59,141 nt of DNA from assembly GCA_022843745.1 (NCBI GenBank), contig JALHNB010000044.1:1-59141 (forward strand), given 5' to 3'. The first letter of the stretch is position 1, and the number at the start of each line of letters is the position of its first letter. Source of the DNA: Anaerolineae bacterium. GTDB lineage: Bacteria; Chloroflexota; Anaerolineae; Aggregatilineales; Phototrophicaceae. Both the position numbers and the translations under genes were made by a program. The notes under the pieces are model-generated. The model saw only the letters and a list, made by a program, of their open reading frames with translations. It did no database searches and was not told the origin of the DNA. Shown piece after piece: positions 7,975-18,000 of this stretch.

Positions 7975-9294
7975 CTAAGTCAATACATCACCGATTGCCA
8001 ATGCTAGGCGGCTGACCATTTCGTCAATTTGCTCTTTCGTGATAATCAGCGGTGGGCCGAATGAAACCATCGTTGGTGCGCCGCGCAGTACCAAGCCGCG
8101 TTTCCGTGCCGCGCGTTCGATGCGCCGCCCGATGTCATTGGTCATCTGCCCGGTGGTATTGTCCTGTGGAAATTCGATTCCCCACCACATCCCTAACCCG
8201 CGCACGTCGATGATCGACGGGAACTGCTCTTTGAGCGCGGTCAATTTTGTGCCGAGATAAGGGCCGACCTGGGCAACGTGTTCCATGATGCGGTGATTTC
8301 TGAAATAATCCAGAACGGCCAACCCAGCGGTGCAAGCAATCGGGTTTCCACCGAAAGTGTGACCGCCGTTGTATTGCACGCCATCTTCGGTATCGCCCCA
8401 GAACGCCGCAGCCACTTTATCGTTGATAATCGTTGCACCAAGCGGGATATAGCCGCCGCTAACGCCTTTGCCCACGCAGAGCATGTCCGGCCATGCGCCT
8501 GCCTGCTCCGCAAAAAATAACGTTCCGGTGCGGCCAAATCCGGTAATCACTTCGTCGTAAATCAGCAGCACATTATATTTGTCGCAAATTTTTCGGAGTG
8601 CCTGGAAATAGGATGATGGTGGCCAGATCAACCCTTCGACGTTCATCACAGGCTCGACAATCACAGCAGCGACGGTATCCGGCCCCTCGCGGCGAATCGC
8701 TTCTTCAAATTGCAGCACACACGAGATCGAACATTGCGCCGAGTCCAGCGCCAGCGGGCAGTGGTTATAGTTTGGCGGGTGAACGTGAATAAAATTGCCC
8801 ATCAGCGGCTCAAATGTCGCTTTGCGACCAGCGATTCCACTAGCGCTCAATGCGCCCATTGTTCCACCGTGATATGAGCCGTAAGTAGCTATAATCTTAT
8901 ATTTTTCGGGATGTCCGGTCTGCTTGTGATATTGCAGCGCCATTTTAAGCGCGTTTTCAATGGCTTCCGAGCCACCGCTGGCAAATTTCACCAGATTAAA
9001 ATCGGGCGGAGTCAATTCGCAGATGCGCTCGGCAAGCTTCATCGCGGGTTCGTTAGCGCTTGCCAGGGGAGGGGCGAACGTCAATCGCTGCATCTGATCG
9101 ACTATTGATTCCAGCACGGACGTGTTGGTATGGCCGACACTGGCGACGAATACACCCGCGATGCCGTCGATATATTCCTTGCCCTGGTCGTCGTAAATAT
9201 AAATATCATGGGCGCGATCTATAATGAAGGGGTCTTCAATGAAATCCTTCATCTGCTTGAAATCGACCATGATACGTGAGAGTGGGTGAACCAT
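7975..9294 (-). CDS. Class III PLP-dependent aminotransferase
   Basis: 439-residue fold-type I aminotransferase (omega-aminotransferase group). Visible motifs are the cofactor phosphate region ASGGSEAIENALK, the pyridine-N-binding aspartate in LLIYDEVITGFGRTG, and the PLP-lysine region LCVGKGVSGGYIPLGA. The start at 9294 is chosen because AGGAGG lies 5 nt upstream; ten extra in-frame codons before it lack support. It lies 33 bp after the GH4 gene on the same strand, so an operon is likely. The substrate is not predictable: candidates are an amino-sugar-like or omega-amino compound. Confidence 0.87.
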   Translation of the reverse strand: MVHPLSRIMVDFKQMKDFIEDPFIIDRAHDIYIYDDQGKEYIDGIAGVFVASVGHTNTSVLESIVDQMQRLTFAPPLASANEPAMKLAERICELTPPDFNLVKFASGGSEAIENALKMALQYHKQTGHPEKYKIIATYGSYHGGTMGALSASGIAGRKATFEPLMGNFIHVHPPNYNHCPLALDSAQCSISCVLQFEEAIRREGPDTVAAVIVEPVMNVEGLIWPPSSYFQALRKICDKYNVLLIYDEVITGFGRTGTLFFAEQAGAWPDMLCVGKGVSGGYIPLGATIINDKVAAAFWGDTEDGVQYNGGHTFGGNPIACTAGLAVLDYFRNHRIMEHVAQVGPYLGTKLTALKEQFPSIIDVRGLGMWWGIEFPQDNTTGQMTNDIGRRIERAARKRGLVLRGAPTMVSFGPPLIITKEQIDEMVSRLALAIGDVLT

Positions 9295-9327
9295 AACGCC
9301 TCCTAATTGTGTTCGTGTAGTCAAGCA

Positions 9328-10674
9328 TCAACCAAAGTGCTGGCGCATATCCTCATGGAACGGTAGCGCGAGGATTTCATCGAGCATCGCCGCCGCCTGT
9401 TCCTCGGAGTGCGTATAGGGATCCATCAGAATCATTTGAAGCAGCTTGTTTTTGTCACCTGTTTCATAAGCTTCCAGCTCCATTTCAATCGGCGCGACTC
9501 GATCCCGCAGGATATAAGCGGTCAGCGGGCGGGGCAGACCTTCGGTACGGATGCCCTGGATGCCGCGCTTGCTCACTAGTGTCGGGATTTCGACGGCAAA
9601 ATTTTGCGGTACACCGGGTACAAAATCGCCGTGATTCGGGATATTCGCGATAATCACGCGGGGGATGTCGCAGGCAATCGACTCGATCATCGGCACCATC
9701 ACCTCGCCGGACATTTTTGGTGGGAAGGCTTGCATTACGGGTGTCGCGGTGTCTTCACCGACCACTTTAATGTGCGCGACCATTTTTTCCACCCATTCGA
9801 AATGATGCTGGTACCATGTTTCAGGGTCTTCCTGCCAGCGTTTCTCTGTCGCATCATCAATATGATACCAGTACGGCCACGCGCCGCCGCCGGGGTTAGC
9901 AGTGTCACCGATTGGGAATACGCCAAAACGTTTATAGAGGTCAATCGAGACAGGCCCCATCTGGTGGCAAGGACCGCAGGTCTCCCAGAACTTCTCCGCT
10001 TCGGTCTCGATCCAGCGATCCAGCATCGGGAAAACATCTTCACCTTTGTAGTACAGGTTTGTCAGCCAGACGAAGTGATTCACGCCGGGAATCTGAAAAT
10101 TGATGTGTTCGCGTTCCAGACCGAGAACTTTCGCGACGGTATAAACGCCGTCAAAGCCATGACAGAGGCCGACAATTTTGGCCTGCGGGTATTTGCGCCC
10201 CAAGTAGGTGATGCCTGCCAGCACAGGGTTATCGACCTGGAGATACCAGGCATCCGGGCAAATTTCGAGAATGTCTTCCATGACCGAATCAAAGAGTTTG
10301 AACTGGTAGAAATTAATCCAGAAGGCTTCATCGTGCATGACGTGCAAGCTGCCGCCGATACGATAACCGTATTTGCGGGCGACATCCCAGCCTGCGCGGA
10401 GGCGTTCATGTCCGGCAACCAGCGCTGTGTTGATGACGAAATCCGCGCCTTGCAGACATTTGCGGCGATCCGTCGTCTTTTCGAGGATGAGCTTGTTGCC
10501 GATCTCATCGGCGTAGCGCTGGCACAGGTTATGAATCGCATCGAGGCGTTCTTCATTAATGTCCATAAAGCTGATGGTGCTGCCCTCAAGATTGGGTGTC
10601 AGGCACAGGTCGATAATCAGACGCAGCGAAAAAACCGCGCTGCCTGCACCGATAATACTAATTTTCTTTTGCAT
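9328..10674 (-). CDS. Family 4 glycoside hydrolase (alpha-galactosidase/alpha-glucosidase, MelA type)
   Basis: 448 residues with the GH4 hallmarks: a Rossmann NAD-binding start (KISIIGAGSAVFSLRLI), the DNPVLAGITY segment, the metal-binding LCHGF motif near residue 175, and PGVNHFVWLTN. GH4 enzymes hydrolyse glycosides by an NAD+/Mn2+-dependent redox mechanism in the cytoplasm. The start at 10674 follows GGGAGAA. It sits at the head of a likely operon with aminotransferase, SDR and mutarotase-like genes, supporting uptake and breakdown of a glycoside. Specificity cannot be assigned. Confidence 0.85.
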   Translation of the reverse strand: MQKKISIIGAGSAVFSLRLIIDLCLTPNLEGSTISFMDINEERLDAIHNLCQRYADEIGNKLILEKTTDRRKCLQGADFVINTALVAGHERLRAGWDVARKYGYRIGGSLHVMHDEAFWINFYQFKLFDSVMEDILEICPDAWYLQVDNPVLAGITYLGRKYPQAKIVGLCHGFDGVYTVAKVLGLEREHINFQIPGVNHFVWLTNLYYKGEDVFPMLDRWIETEAEKFWETCGPCHQMGPVSIDLYKRFGVFPIGDTANPGGGAWPYWYHIDDATEKRWQEDPETWYQHHFEWVEKMVAHIKVVGEDTATPVMQAFPPKMSGEVMVPMIESIACDIPRVIIANIPNHGDFVPGVPQNFAVEIPTLVSKRGIQGIRTEGLPRPLTAYILRDRVAPIEMELEAYETGDKNKLLQMILMDPYTHSEEQAAAMLDEILALPFHEDMRQHFG

Positions 10675-10757
10675 ACTATTCTCCCGTGACAGAATACAAA
10701 GTGCGCCCAACGGAATCCGTCGATCCGCTGTTTCGTCTCAATTTTTACTCAAATTAT

Positions 10758-11450
10758 CTAGGATTGAATGATGCCTGTTGCTAGCGCAAAGTTGCGGATC
10801 AGGCGTTTGCCATCAGGATACTGCTCGGTATAGGCTTCCGGGTGTCCCTGTATACCATATATGGGCAATGCGCGATGCCGCATTAACTGAACGCGACACC
10901 AGTTCGTCGAGGCTAACAGTTCAAAATCGTTTGGTACGCCTTTGATCTCCCAATAATGGCTTTCCATGATAACGGGGCCGGATGATGGAAAACCATCAAA
11001 AATCGGATGCTCTGGAACTTCGATTTTCAGCGGTAAATATCCTCGTTCCTTGCGCATTCCTGGGTGATACTCCGGCATGAGGTCGGTTTCGCCGTCTTCC
11101 AGTGGCCCCAATGCTTCGCAGGGTGCGCCGAAAGTCATGCCGACGAGTTGATGACCGCCGCAAAAAGCCATGACCGGAAATTCACCGCTGCATACGGCTT
11201 CTTGCAGGGGTTTAAAATTTTCCCAGTCATATTCGACCCAATCGGGCGTATTACCGCTGATAAAGAAGGCATTAATGCCGTTGTCACGCATCCAATCGAG
11301 GCTGAAATCGCGATAATGGATAGGTACGCAGGGCATTCCAATCGCCGCGCCGATATTATCCGCGCGTTGTTGGAGTTCTTCCAGATGGGGTGGCCCAACT
11401 ATAGGGCCGTTGACGAGCTTTTCGTGTTGAATATTGACAAATGCCAGCAT
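10758..11450 (-). CDS. Class I glutamine amidotransferase-like protein
   Basis: 230-residue GATase1 fold. The nucleophile is in VMAFCGGHQLVG near residue 98, and the His/Glu pair is in YGIQGHPEAYTEQYP near the C-terminus, so the catalytic triad looks complete. The frame stays open upstream to 11675, but the start at 11450 has GGAG 8 nt before it and gives the usual stand-alone GATase length; the extra 75 residues look non-coding. Possible roles are gamma-glutamyl hydrolysis or transfer of ammonia to a partner; no synthetase partner is adjacent. Confidence 0.8.
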   Translation of the reverse strand: MLAFVNIQHEKLVNGPIVGPPHLEELQQRADNIGAAIGMPCVPIHYRDFSLDWMRDNGINAFFISGNTPDWVEYDWENFKPLQEAVCSGEFPVMAFCGGHQLVGMTFGAPCEALGPLEDGETDLMPEYHPGMRKERGYLPLKIEVPEHPIFDGFPSSGPVIMESHYWEIKGVPNDFELLASTNWCRVQLMRHRALPIYGIQGHPEAYTEQYPDGKRLIRNFALATGIIQS

Positions 11451-11825
11451 AGTTTTGACTCCGCGATGAAATCCTGATCGTTCTTTAACTTCTCTCGGGA
11501 CGATCCGATGTCCTTCTAAAGAACACAATTGTAATAGATTCCACGATTCGAGCCACGTATTGGCGATCCAAATAGATGCGAGGTTGCCATAGAGTTGGGG
11601 AATTTTGCCGCGAAGTTCTGGTGGAAGCATATTAGGAGGATAACGGGTCGATCCAATTGAATGATTTGGGATCAATTTTCGATATTGGTTTTATGATGTC
11701 CAATGTTCACGGCAATGCCGACACCAATCACGTTTACAAAATGATCGATGTCGGCATTGCTATTGTGCTTTTACAGTTTGGCTATTGCGTTTCAGCCATA
11801 TCAAACAGCAGGTCGTGACTCGGTG
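11451..11825. other. Non-coding gap with a long-loop inverted repeat
   Basis: 375 bp without a supported gene. The only structure seen is an inverted repeat, GCAATGCCGACA (11712-11723) and TGTCGGCATTGC (11749-11760), with a 25-nt loop. It lies 65 bp downstream of the epimerase stop on the minus strand and could end that transcript, but there is no U tract. Confidence 0.5.
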
Positions 11826-12728
11826 TTAGTCACCCAGTCGAAAGCGCGGCGCATAACCGAATGTCAGGCGGGCGCGTTCAATCGAAAGCAAGGGTGCTCG
11901 ACCTTCCAACGGAGTGAGTACATTTTGTGCCAGATCGGGCCGGAGCTTATTCAGAATTTCTGCGGTTGGTTCTGGGCAGCGGGTGTCGGCACCACTGAGC
12001 GTATAAGCGCCATAACCCGGCAAATTGGATTCTTCTAAGGCTAAACGGATGCCCTCTACGATGTCGGTAAGATGCACCCACTGGTAAAGATCATCTGACC
12101 ATTGGGTCGTTGGCTGTAATCCTTCAGCCAGCCGTTTCTCATACATTTCGATTGACCATACTCCGGCGAAACGGAAAGCTGCCGTTGTCATGCCATATGC
12201 GCGATGAAAGGCAGCGCAGGTTTCTTCATTGACCAGTTTGCTGAGGCTGTAGGGGTCTTCGGGGACGGGCGGAAATGTTTCGTCAATGGGCATATACGTA
12301 TAGCGCACGGGCTTGCCACTCAGTCGCCAGTAGAATATGCCATAGGCGTTAATACTGGACGCGCACATGAAGCGTTGAACGCCTGCCTCATGTGCGGCGT
12401 TGATCGCGACGAATGTTCCTAGCGCATTGGTGGTGAAGGTCTCGACGCCAATTTCGGGCAGACCGCGTGGCTCACCTGCCAGATGAATCACGGCATCCAT
12501 GCCCTCACATGCAGTGCGCATTGCCACTGGGTCGGTGATATGTGCCTGAACGAAGGGCCAATCGGAGATAAGGGGGTTAGAAGCACGCTCGCCTGATCCT
12601 GGAACCCAAACGGTTGCATCCTGCGGAGCGTTCTGGTCAAGCAGTCGTAATTGATGACCACGTTTTTCGAGTTCGGTAATGAGTGCGCGTCCGATAAATC
12701 CGCACGCGCCGGTAATTAAAACATTCAT
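11826..12728 (-). CDS. NAD-dependent epimerase/dehydratase family protein
   Basis: 300-residue extended SDR. It begins with the Rossmann motif TGACGFIG, has the VIHLAGEP segment near residue 80, and the catalytic Tyr-Lys pair in DPYSLSKLVNE near residue 155. Members act on nucleotide sugars or related polyols. It abuts the upstream MDR gene (12729) with no gap, so the two are probably translated from one message. The substrate is unknown. Confidence 0.85.
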   Translation of the reverse strand: MNVLITGACGFIGRALITELEKRGHQLRLLDQNAPQDATVWVPGSGERASNPLISDWPFVQAHITDPVAMRTACEGMDAVIHLAGEPRGLPEIGVETFTTNALGTFVAINAAHEAGVQRFMCASSINAYGIFYWRLSGKPVRYTYMPIDETFPPVPEDPYSLSKLVNEETCAAFHRAYGMTTAAFRFAGVWSIEMYEKRLAEGLQPTTQWSDDLYQWVHLTDIVEGIRLALEESNLPGYGAYTLSGADTRCPEPTAEILNKLRPDLAQNVLTPLEGRAPLLSIERARLTFGYAPRFRLGD

Positions 12729-13721
12729 TTAAGTTGTCCAATCCAGTGTGATTCCGAGGAAATGCTGCGACTTACTGGCATTCATTCGATACATTTCCGG
12801 GCCATTTTTATAAGATGAAAGATGAGTAATTAAAGGTTTCAGGGACATTTTGCCTGCCGCCATGAGCGCTAATGTGCTTTCCATCCGCGCACGTGTCCAG
12901 CCGGAAATAAAGTGAGTCGTGAGTTCTCGCTGTTGCAGCACGCCCATATCGGCCCAGGTTTTGCCGGGGGTAAATCCGCAGTAGACGATTTGACCACGCC
13001 CGCGTTCGAGCAGGGGCATATATTCGTGCTGCGCAGATTCGGATTGCACAGAGTCGAGGATAGCAGTCACAGGCTGTCCGCCCGTGTGCGCATGAACAAC
13101 GTCGATCACATTCTCGATATGATTGTTGATGACAATATCGGCGCTGTAGGCTGCTGCCAGGGTTAAACGTTCGGGGCGGTGTCCAACTACAATGACACGC
13201 GCACCGCGAGATCGTGCTGCCTGCGCCGCAGATTGGCCGATAAGACCGTCACCGTAAACGATCACCCACTCGCCCGGTTGCAAAACTGCACGATACGCAG
13301 CGTTATAGCCGACCTGAGCGACAACCGTGCCGGATGCGTCAATCTCGTTTACACCATCGGGGAGTTTATAGAGTTCGGAGGCAGAAGTATTACCCAGGGC
13401 GGTGTGCGCGCCCCAGAAAGGACAGATTTCACCTTCCCATTTTCCCACTGTTGCCATGACGCGATCACCAATGTTCCAACCCGTGACATCTGAGCCGATA
13501 GACTCGATGACACCGACGCGCTGATAACCGGGTACGCATGGAAAACGGGTTGCTGACCAGGTGAATAAATTCTGTAACGCCCAACCTTCAGTCCCACCAC
13601 TGATGGTGGAATATCGAGTGCGAATCTGCACTTCGCCGGGTTGGGGTTCAGGCATTTCAATAGATTTAAGCGAGACTTTATCAGCCTCGACAAAAACAAT
13701 CGCTTCGGTTTGCATAGCCAC
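12729..13721 (-). CDS. MDR-family dehydrogenase, zinc-free type
   Basis: 330-residue medium-chain dehydrogenase/reductase. The N-terminal GroES-like part contains YSTISGGTEGWAL and PCVPGYQRVGVIESIG; the nucleotide-binding part contains VYGDGLIGQSAAQAARSRGA. The catalytic and structural zinc cysteines of alcohol dehydrogenases are not present, so a zinc-independent oxidoreductase (the group that includes BchC-like and threonine-dehydrogenase-like proteins) is more likely. First gene of a two-gene unit with the epimerase. Confidence 0.8.
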   Translation of the reverse strand: MAMQTEAIVFVEADKVSLKSIEMPEPQPGEVQIRTRYSTISGGTEGWALQNLFTWSATRFPCVPGYQRVGVIESIGSDVTGWNIGDRVMATVGKWEGEICPFWGAHTALGNTSASELYKLPDGVNEIDASGTVVAQVGYNAAYRAVLQPGEWVIVYGDGLIGQSAAQAARSRGARVIVVGHRPERLTLAAAYSADIVINNHIENVIDVVHAHTGGQPVTAILDSVQSESAQHEYMPLLERGRGQIVYCGFTPGKTWADMGVLQQRELTTHFISGWTRARMESTLALMAAGKMSLKPLITHLSSYKNGPEMYRMNASKSQHFLGITLDWTT

Positions 13722-13773
13722 TCACTGATGATTTCTATAAAAAGCTTACCCAATAAGAATGATATCCAGCCAT

Positions 13774-14196
13774 CTAGCCGCAAGCTTGAGCAGGAGGTGG
13801 TTGGGTCAGTATATCACGCACTTTGGTAATCAATTCATAGTGCGAGGTGACTTTGGGTAGATACAGGTTTGCGCCTACTTCCAAAGCACGTTTCGCATTT
13901 TTGCCATCGTGGAGCGCTGATAACATGATAATCGGGACATGGGATGTCTGCGGGCGGGCACGTATTCGTGCGCACAGCTCAATACCGTCCATACCGGGCA
14001 TCATCATATCAATAATAATCAAATCAGGGACTGATTTTTCCAACATGGCGAGTGCTTTGGTGGCGTTTTCCGCTTCCACTACACAGAAACCATGCCTTTT
14101 CATCGTAATGCTGACAAGCGTAAGCATAGCCATTTCATCATCGACCAGCATAATCTGCTTGCTCGCGTTAAGAGTCTTTTGTGTTGTAGTCATCAT
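13774..14196 (-). CDS. Stand-alone response regulator receiver protein
   Basis: 140 residues: a single CheY-like receiver domain without an output domain. The acidic pair is in LVDDEMA, the phosphorylated Asp in IIIDMMMPGMDGIEL, and the conserved Lys in YLPKVTSHYEL. No histidine kinase is in the window. It is the last gene of the minus-strand set BTAD regulator, 52-aa ORF, 109-aa protein, receiver. The partner is unknown. Confidence 0.88.
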   Translation of the reverse strand: MMTTTQKTLNASKQIMLVDDEMAMLTLVSITMKRHGFCVVEAENATKALAMLEKSVPDLIIIDMMMPGMDGIELCARIRARPQTSHVPIIMLSALHDGKNAKRALEVGANLYLPKVTSHYELITKVRDILTQPPPAQACG

Positions 14197-14259
14197 GGGT
14201 TATTGATTTCGAGCGCTGACGCAGTGCTAACGAGAAGTTAGCCCCGGAAATGACAGCGA

Positions 14260-14589
14260 TCAGGAAATCTCCCCCATCCTGAACAGTTGAGTTTGTGGCC
14301 CCGATACAATAGCCTGGGCAAGTTCGACCAGATTGGCTGCCTGAATGGTGCGCAACCACGCTAAAGTTTCTTTGGAGAACCCAAATGGCATGAGCAGCGA
14401 ATCATCTCGTTCATTGAGTAATCTGTTGCCGAATTCTTCGTCGAGGAGGGCGATACCCATTAAGTTGTCGAGGCGTCTACTTTCCTCTTTACTTAACATG
14501 TATTCCCACCATGCGTTGGTGCCAGAAAATCCGTGACCTTGCGGCCAGGGCAGAACGTCCATGACGAGCGCTTGTTTCGTCTTTGACAT
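14260..14589 (-). CDS. 109-aa helical protein resembling NHLP/Os1348-type RiPP-leader proteins
   Basis: No firm family match. Residues about 42-95 (GIALLDEEFGNRLLNERDD, then LMPFGFSKETLAWLRTIQA) resemble the pattern of nitrile-hydratase-leader-like (NHLP, Os1348, Franean1_4349) small proteins: a helix with E-F-R/N-x-x-L-L, then an L/F-S/T-x-E-x-x-x-L helix. The N-terminal 40 residues are rich in Trp, Gly and Pro. AAGGAGAA lies 7 nt before the ATG, so it is a real gene. It sits between a small secreted-peptide-like ORF and a receiver gene. Whether it is a peptide precursor, a scaffold or something else is open. Confidence 0.6.
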   Translation of the reverse strand: MSKTKQALVMDVLPWPQGHGFSGTNAWWEYMLSKEESRRLDNLMGIALLDEEFGNRLLNERDDSLLMPFGFSKETLAWLRTIQAANLVELAQAIVSGPQTQLFRMGEIS

Positions 14590-14699
14590 GGGATATTTCT
14601 CCTTTTTGAACGTAATCCATCCTACAGACTGGTGCGTTCAACCTGTTATAGCGTATCCGTCCGGTACGATAAATCTACTTTTATCGTTCAGGGATGTGG

Positions 14700-14858
14700 C
14701 TAATGAACTCCACCTGTCGCTTGTCCAGCGAGGACGGCGGCTGCTGGAGACAGGCCGACGGCCACGAGCAAAGCTGCGCCAATAACGGCAACGCGCACGC
14801 GACGGGGATTTGAAGAGAACCAGGTTGTGAACAGAACAAATTGGTGCGACATACTCAT
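14700..14858 (-). CDS. 52-aa ORF with signal-peptide-like hydrophobic core
   Basis: Short gene translating to 52 residues, MSMSHQFVLFTTWFSSNPRR, then a hydrophobic core VRVAVIGAALLVAVGLSP and an AAAVLA-type signal-peptidase site followed by an eight-residue tail GQATGGVH. Start at 14858 or the second ATG at 14852; AAAGGAAAG lies just upstream. It is on the same strand as the BTAD regulator before it and the 109-aa protein after it. A secreted short peptide or a single-pass membrane peptide is possible; function unknown. Confidence 0.55.
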   Translation of the reverse strand: MSMSHQFVLFTTWFSSNPRRVRVAVIGAALLVAVGLSPAAAVLAGQATGGVH

Positions 14859-14967
14859 CTTTCCTTTGGTGTGTCGTATCGATCAAGCTATTCACACAAT
14901 AGGCGAGGGCGCACAACAAAGTGCTTACCAATTATGAGAAAAACTTGGATTTGGATGGTGAAATGAT

Positions 14968-14998
14968 CGAAAGCGTACTGTCTACCGGTGCGCTTTCG
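14968..14998 (-). terminator. Hairpin downstream of the BTAD gene
   Basis: CGAAAGCG (14968-14975) and CGCTTTCG (14991-14998) with a 15-nt loop, 33 bp after the BTAD stop codon. No U tract; a weak or factor-dependent terminator at best. Confidence 0.3.
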
Positions 14999-15030
14999 CC
15001 GATGCTACTGTTTTATCCAACCCGAAACGA

Positions 15031-18000
15031 TTAGTCGAGCAGGCTTTTAGCGTGGATGATGGTTTCTGTCGAAGGTTCGACAGCGAGGTCGGTGCGCAGT
15101 AATTCCTGCAAGCGGTGCAAATGGGCATGAATCTGTTTTTTCTCGCCCAGGTTGGCGTAACAGGTCATGATAGCGCGGTGAATATCTTCACGGTAGGGAT
15201 CAAGTTCGAGCGCACGCTTGAATGCCAGAATCGCCTCGCGGAAACTTTTACGAGCGCGAGCGCATTCACCCAGGCCAACGAGCGCATCAAGGTGGGATTC
15301 ATAATAAGCATCCCGACGTGCAAGAACCCAATCTTCGGTAAGTGAAGGCAAGAATTCACCCCGATAGAGATTGACAGCTTTTTGCCATAAATCCTCCGTT
15401 CGTGCATCACGAGGGGACAATAGTCGGGTTTGCTTGGTCAGATTCTCGAATTCATGGGCGTCGCACCATAAATCAAGTTCGGGGTTAACCTGGTAAAGAT
15501 CGTCTTCATAAGTAATAACGGGTTCACCGAGCGCCTGTCGCGCACGATACAAAGTGGTATGAAAACTCTGACGAGCTTGTTTTGGGCTGCTGTCCGGCCA
15601 AAAGGCGAGACAGATCCTCTCGCGAGTTTCTGGCCCCATAAACAATAAATAAAGGAATAATTCCCGCGACCCGGTAGAACGCCATTCGGATGATGGGATG
15701 CGCACACCATTGCGCTCGATAATCTCACGCCCTAATGTTGTTACTTTCAAGCTGTAAGTTTCGTCGGCTTTTTGCTCAGTGCGGATTTCGGGTTTTGGTT
15801 TGTCCTGCGCTGCACGCAGACGTTTAAGGTCGCGCAATAAAATAGTGTAACGGTTCGGTTCAGCATTGAGGATGGCCTCAAGTTGGGGATTATATAAAAC
15901 TTCGCTAGCCAGCGGTTGGGCCATATTGATGTCCTGCGCGATATGCACAGCAGACTGAAGATATTCTTCAGCCAATGGCCTATCGGCACAGAGGAGTGCC
16001 GTCTGTGCGCATAATGCCAGAACACGCAAAAGCTCATTCTGCGACTGGTTGCCTAATGCTTCTACGGTTGTTTTCATTTCCCCAAGTGCAACATCGGCGT
16101 GTTCGAGATAGGCACGTGCGGACCACAGATTCGCCTGGGCAAGGGTGCCTTCCAGAGCGATGCTGTGCTTTTGAGCGAGGACACCCGCTTCAGCAGCCAG
16201 AGTCGCCGCTTCGTGGTAATTGCCCTGCCAACGGCGCAGTATCGAGAAGCTGGTGAGGATCGAGCAACGCAGCATTGGCTCGCCGTTGCCAAGAAGTTCC
16301 AGGCCTCTATTATAATGTTGGACGGCCTCCGTATACGAGCCTAAATCGCGCTGAAGATCGCCCAGACTCCAAAGTAGAAAGCTCTCGGTACGTCGATTGG
16401 GAACTTTCGAAACAACTGTCAGGCCTTCCTGAAAGGTCGCAAGCGCTTGTTTATAGTCGCTATGCTGGTGATAGTAAAAACCCAAATTGTTGAGCGCCAA
16501 CGCCAGCGCCCCCGCGCTTCCCAATGAGCGCCGCAGCGCGACAACTTCCTGTAGGCAGGCAGCAGCGTCATCTAAGCGGCCTAAGCGCGTATAAACGACT
16601 TCAAGATTCTGGAGCAGTTGAGAGGTGGCATACGCATCCCCATCATCCCGATAAAAGGGACGGGCTTTTTCAAGATATTGGAGCGATTGTTGAAGATCAC
16701 CTTTGTGCAGAGCCACAGACCCTAAGATATTAAGAGCGCGACCTGTTAAATTGGCAAATTCTGAGCCGGATTGCAGAAAGGTTTCAGCACCAACTCTGGC
16801 TTCTTCATAATTACCGCGCTGTAAATTGAGCATCGCGTGAAGTGTTTGAATTTCCGCGATGCCGGCTTCATCTTCTAAAGTCATAAAGCCTAACTCGGCA
16901 TCTTTGAGCTTAGCTTCGACGGACTCATACTCGTAACGATCAAAGAAAATTTTGGCGCAGGCACGTGACAAACGAGGTACACGCCCACTAACTTCATTGA
17001 GCTTGTACCCCCAGTTTAACAATGTTTCGATTTTTCCTTGTATAAAATAGGCCTCGGCTACACGCTCACTGATGTTAACAGCATGATCGAGTCGCTCTGC
17101 TGCGACATAATGATCAAATGCTTCGGGGATGTAATCCTGCTGTTCAAACCATTGTCCCGCGCGGGTATGCAGGTGAACGAAGCGCTGAGGGTCAGCCGCT
17201 TTAAGCTGGCGCTGCAAAAACGTGCGAAATAGTGAATGGTAGACGAAGCCCCCTGTTGTCCGGGTTAAAAATAAATTGCGGCTGATAATTTCTGAGAGCC
17301 AGGAAGTGCTCTCGGTTAACTCCAAGCAGGATTTGCAAATCTCGGGTGTCAGACGTGTGAGTGTGGATGATGCTAGTAAAAAATCTCTTAACCCAGGATT
17401 GAGTGCGCTCAGCATCGAATCTGCCAGCCCATCAAAAAGTGCTTCTGGCCCCACACCTTCGCGGAGCATTGCGCGTTCCATATCGGGGGGCAGAGGATGT
17501 AATGCCAGCACCGTGCCAGCAGGCCAGCCTTCCAGCCGCTTAATGAGTTCCTGAGCCTTAGCATCGGCCATTGGCGAACCGAGCATCTCGCGGCCCAGAT
17601 TATGAATTTCTGGTACCGTGAGGCGTAATTCTTCCTGCCCAATCGCTAAGACTTCGCGGCGGGAGATCATTTCAGCCAGCGGTACATCTGGTATGGTGCG
17701 GCTGAGTAAAACCAGATGGCATGCGGTAGGAATATTGCCAACGAGGGTGCGCAGCCAGGTTTCAACTGGTGCTGAGCCGGCAAGAAGCTGCACATCGTCA
17801 ATGATATAAATGAAATCCCCGGCCAGGTTTTCGCGCAGATAAGCGATAATGAGTGTCGCAAGCTCACTTGCGGGGTAGCCAGTTGGCCCAGGGAGTGATT
17901 GGATGCCAGGTGCGACTGATTCTAGCAGCGACAACGCCCGTTGATACAGTATAGGGAGGTCGCGTTGACTTTCATCAAGCGTGTGCCAGACAACCGGATA

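Noticed and set aside
11451-11675. Extension of the GATase gene to 11675.
   Set aside because: The extra N-terminus has no homology-like pattern or ribosome-binding site; the start at 11450 has both a site and the normal length.
14638-14931. 97-codon minus-strand frame rich in Arg, Ser and Cys.
   Set aside because: It is the wrong frame of the 52-aa ORF at 14700-14858, which has better start signals and a signal-peptide pattern.
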